Assembly: GCA_963575745.1 (NCBI GenBank)
Contig: CAUYUJ010012625.1
Location: 70,001 to 134,000 of the forward strand
Direction: 5' to 3'
DNA length: 64,000 nt
Origin: Prorocentrum cordatum
Taxonomy: Eukaryota > Sar > Dinophyceae > Prorocentrales > Prorocentraceae
Shown here piece by piece: positions 62,257-64,000 of this stretch. The notes under the pieces are model-generated. The model had not been told where the DNA came from, did not search any database, and saw only the letters and a program-made list of their open reading frames with translations. Positions within the stretch are counted from its first letter, which is position 1. Every line of letters starts with the position of its first letter. Position numbers and translations under genes: made by a program.

Positions 62257-62573
62257 GCAGTGCCGAAGTCTCGCGCAGCCAGCTGTCACGTGTAGTTGTT
62301 CACGTCCGCCTTGCTCGGTCTTCTCAAAAAGCATCGTCCTGGCCTAGTGGAGTCGCCTAACTTGCTCGGACATTTGGGAAGCAAGCGTAACAGCGAGGGG
62401 GGGCGGGGCACACCTGTGTCGTCTCCAATTATCCTCCCTCCCACCTCTCTCTCTCTCTCTCTCTCTCTCCTCCTTCCGTCGATTGTTTTTTGTTTCGTCT
62501 CCTCGAACAGACTCGGGGTGCAATGTCGAAATCTCGCGCAGCCAGCTGTAGCGTGAAACTGCTCACGTTCGCT
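62257..62573. repeat. ~55-bp direct duplication around a CT run
   Basis: TCTCGCGCAGCCAGCTGT with similar flanks occurs near 62270 and 62532. A (CT)n run lies between (62441-62469). Confidence 0.65.
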
Positions 62574-62859
62574 GTTGCAAACCAAAGTTGTGTGATACGC
62601 GTATCCGACGAGCGACGGCACGAACAACAAAACAAATACGAACGAAACGTCGACTCAGCACACCTGCTGACACGACGACACAGTGATGTACGTGACTCGC
62701 AAATTCGAAGCGCGTAAGCGCCTGTAGCGCATCCACGATGGACAATAGTCTGAAAGACGCGAAATGGACAAACTAGAATGACACATGTGCTTATGTATAT
62801 ATACATATTAAGGAACACAAAGAACGTGCAACAACTGTCAGATGATGATATCGGGAGGG

Positions 62860-63060
62860 GGGCGCGGCGTAGGAGAAGCAGGTGGATAGAGAAGCAAAGA
62901 GGTAGAGGGAGAGAGAGCCAGAGAAGGACAACGGGAGAGGAGTGGAAGAGGGGCGAGAGGTGGGCAGAGGAGAAGAGAAGGGGAGAGAGTGGCAGTGGAT
63001 GAAGAGAAAGAAGGAGGGATGGGAAAGAGGAAGCAAGAGGACGAGGGAGGGGAAGGGGCA
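62860..63060. repeat. AG-rich low-complexity tract
   Basis: GAGAGAGA, GGAGAGG and AGAGGGG words. No gene from 62580 to 63158. Confidence 0.6.
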
Positions 63061-63158
63061 CCAAATTAATGCTCCAGATGAGTACCCGCATGCGGGAACA
63101 CTAGGAACGCGTAGAACACATAGCGACGGACGAAGAGCTCAAGTAGCGCCCCCCCTTC

Positions 63159-63330
63159 GGTGGCAACTCATGGGAGCCTCCCATGCCATCTTGTCGGCTC
63201 TTGCGAACTCACCGAAGCTAAATGACGCTAACTGACGCTAAAATCGGCGCTACCTCATCGACTGCCAGACGCTGATCGACGCTAAAGACGGAATTGAGAG
63301 GGTACACCAGGCTCCCAGGATTTGCTACCA
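63159..63330. repeat. Family 4 element, copy 3
   Basis: GGCAACTCATGGGAGCCTCC, CTTGTCGGCTCTTGCGAAC, TGACGCTAA repeats, GAATTGAGAGGGTACACCAGG. Confidence 0.8.
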
Positions 63331-63606
63331 AATCCCCAGAAAACAAACACAACAATCTCAATTTCTCTCTGGGCGGTTACGGTTGTAGTCCAACGGTGAT
63401 GGTCAATCGAACCTGCGCGACTCCAATTGCACCTGACATGCGGAGATACTCAAAGCAAACTGCGCGACAAACACCGAAGATGTATGGGGTAGCGAATCGC
63501 ATCCTCCGTGAAGTAGCGCACCGTTATGTCACCGACGGATCCATCCTGACAGGCGTGATCGCACGGCGGCGAGGTTCATGGACGGATGCGAGCGGAAGGT
63601 ACCCAC

Positions 63607-63810
63607 GAATCGTGGAGACGTAGGACTCGGGAACGCGGGACTCGGGTTGGCCTGACGGGGCCATCATGAACATGATGAGACCTGGTCTGAAATTAGATGC
63701 GAACTCCCGCTGCAAACGTCCCACGAAAACCGGACCGTCAAAATCCAGAACGCGCTCGTCAAAAACTGCAGCAAACCCGAGTTCGGGCTTACTCGAATCG
63801 CACGTATCCC
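63607..63810. mobile_element. Family 8 inverted-repeat element, copy
   Basis: GTGGAGACGTAGGACTCGGG ... TTACTCGAATCGCACGTATCCCC; the inner words GTCAAAATCC and TCGTCAAAAAC match 60777-60985. The last 190 bases of the window show nothing recognisable. Confidence 0.6.
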
Positions 63811-64000
63811 CGAACCTATGCACCACCATGTTTGGATTCAAATCATCAGAGGTCTTCGGCAAAACGAAGACGGGTTACTAAGCCCTATTCAGGGGCCGCT
63901 GTGCCGGCTTACGCCAGATGAAGCCCGGCATCGAGCTAGACTCGACAGGAAGAGCCAGATTAAACGGGATCTGGTGGGACCGAGCTGGATGAGGCCAGTT

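Overview
The window looks like nuclear DNA of a dinoflagellate. The main evidence is dinoflagellate spliced-leader (DinoSL) remnants placed immediately upstream of two coding regions (57456-57530 and 21248-21258). Supporting signs are a gene whose introns have unusual borders and transposon-like inverted ends, GC-rich coding sequence, very low gene density and a very large load of short inverted-repeat elements and tandem repeats. No bacterial, plastid or mitochondrial gene organisation is seen. The species cannot be named from this sequence.

Three units are well supported as coding, all on the minus strand. (1) A complete Ty1/copia LTR retrotransposon lies at 21567-27395. Its two 143-bp LTRs read as identical, it has a 5-bp target duplication, and one 1804-residue gag-pol frame. 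That frame carries an unusual C-terminal tail: a membrane segment followed by two identically spaced His/Cys modules. (2) A glycosyltransferase family 92 gene (55949-57433) sits inside a 2.25-kb processed retrocopy (55281-57530). The retrocopy has a poly(A) tract, degenerate spliced-leader copies at its 5' end and a 21-bp target duplication, and it landed inside a short inverted-repeat element. (3) A coiled-coil protein gene (19365-21195) has four inferred exons. All three of its introns look like short inverted-repeat transposons (introner-like). A further set of exon-like segments on the minus strand (47220-48070) is separated by members of the same element families. A plus-strand segment at 46650-46960 reads like coding sequence broken by one in-frame TGA.

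The rest is repeat DNA. About twenty families of 110-400 bp elements, most with inverted ends, recur through the window. Family 1 (about 155 bp, ends AAGTCGGGC..., twelve copies) and family 2 (about 175 bp, long GC-rich hairpin, about nine copies plus fragments) are the most abundant. Several are nested: family 1 copies host the GT92 retrocopy, a 250-bp inverted-repeat element, and a 483-bp element built around an 11-bp GCTTTAGCTTA array. Tandem arrays include a 115-bp array (1500-2210), a 32-bp array (3268-4040), a 73-bp array (5876-6448), a higher-order array (6449-7245), a 440-bp CA-rich tract (16165-16605), and many CTC/GTC/CAT runs.

Layout: 0-21 kb, repeats with the coiled-coil gene at the end; 21.5-27.4 kb, the copia element; 27.5-46 kb, repeats only; 46-50 kb, exon-like islands among elements; 50-55 kb, repeats with doubtful exon-like pieces; 55.1-57.6 kb, the retrocopy in its host element; 57.6-64 kb, repeats. 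The genes show no sign of a shared pathway. What links them is retroposition and element insertion shaping gene structure.
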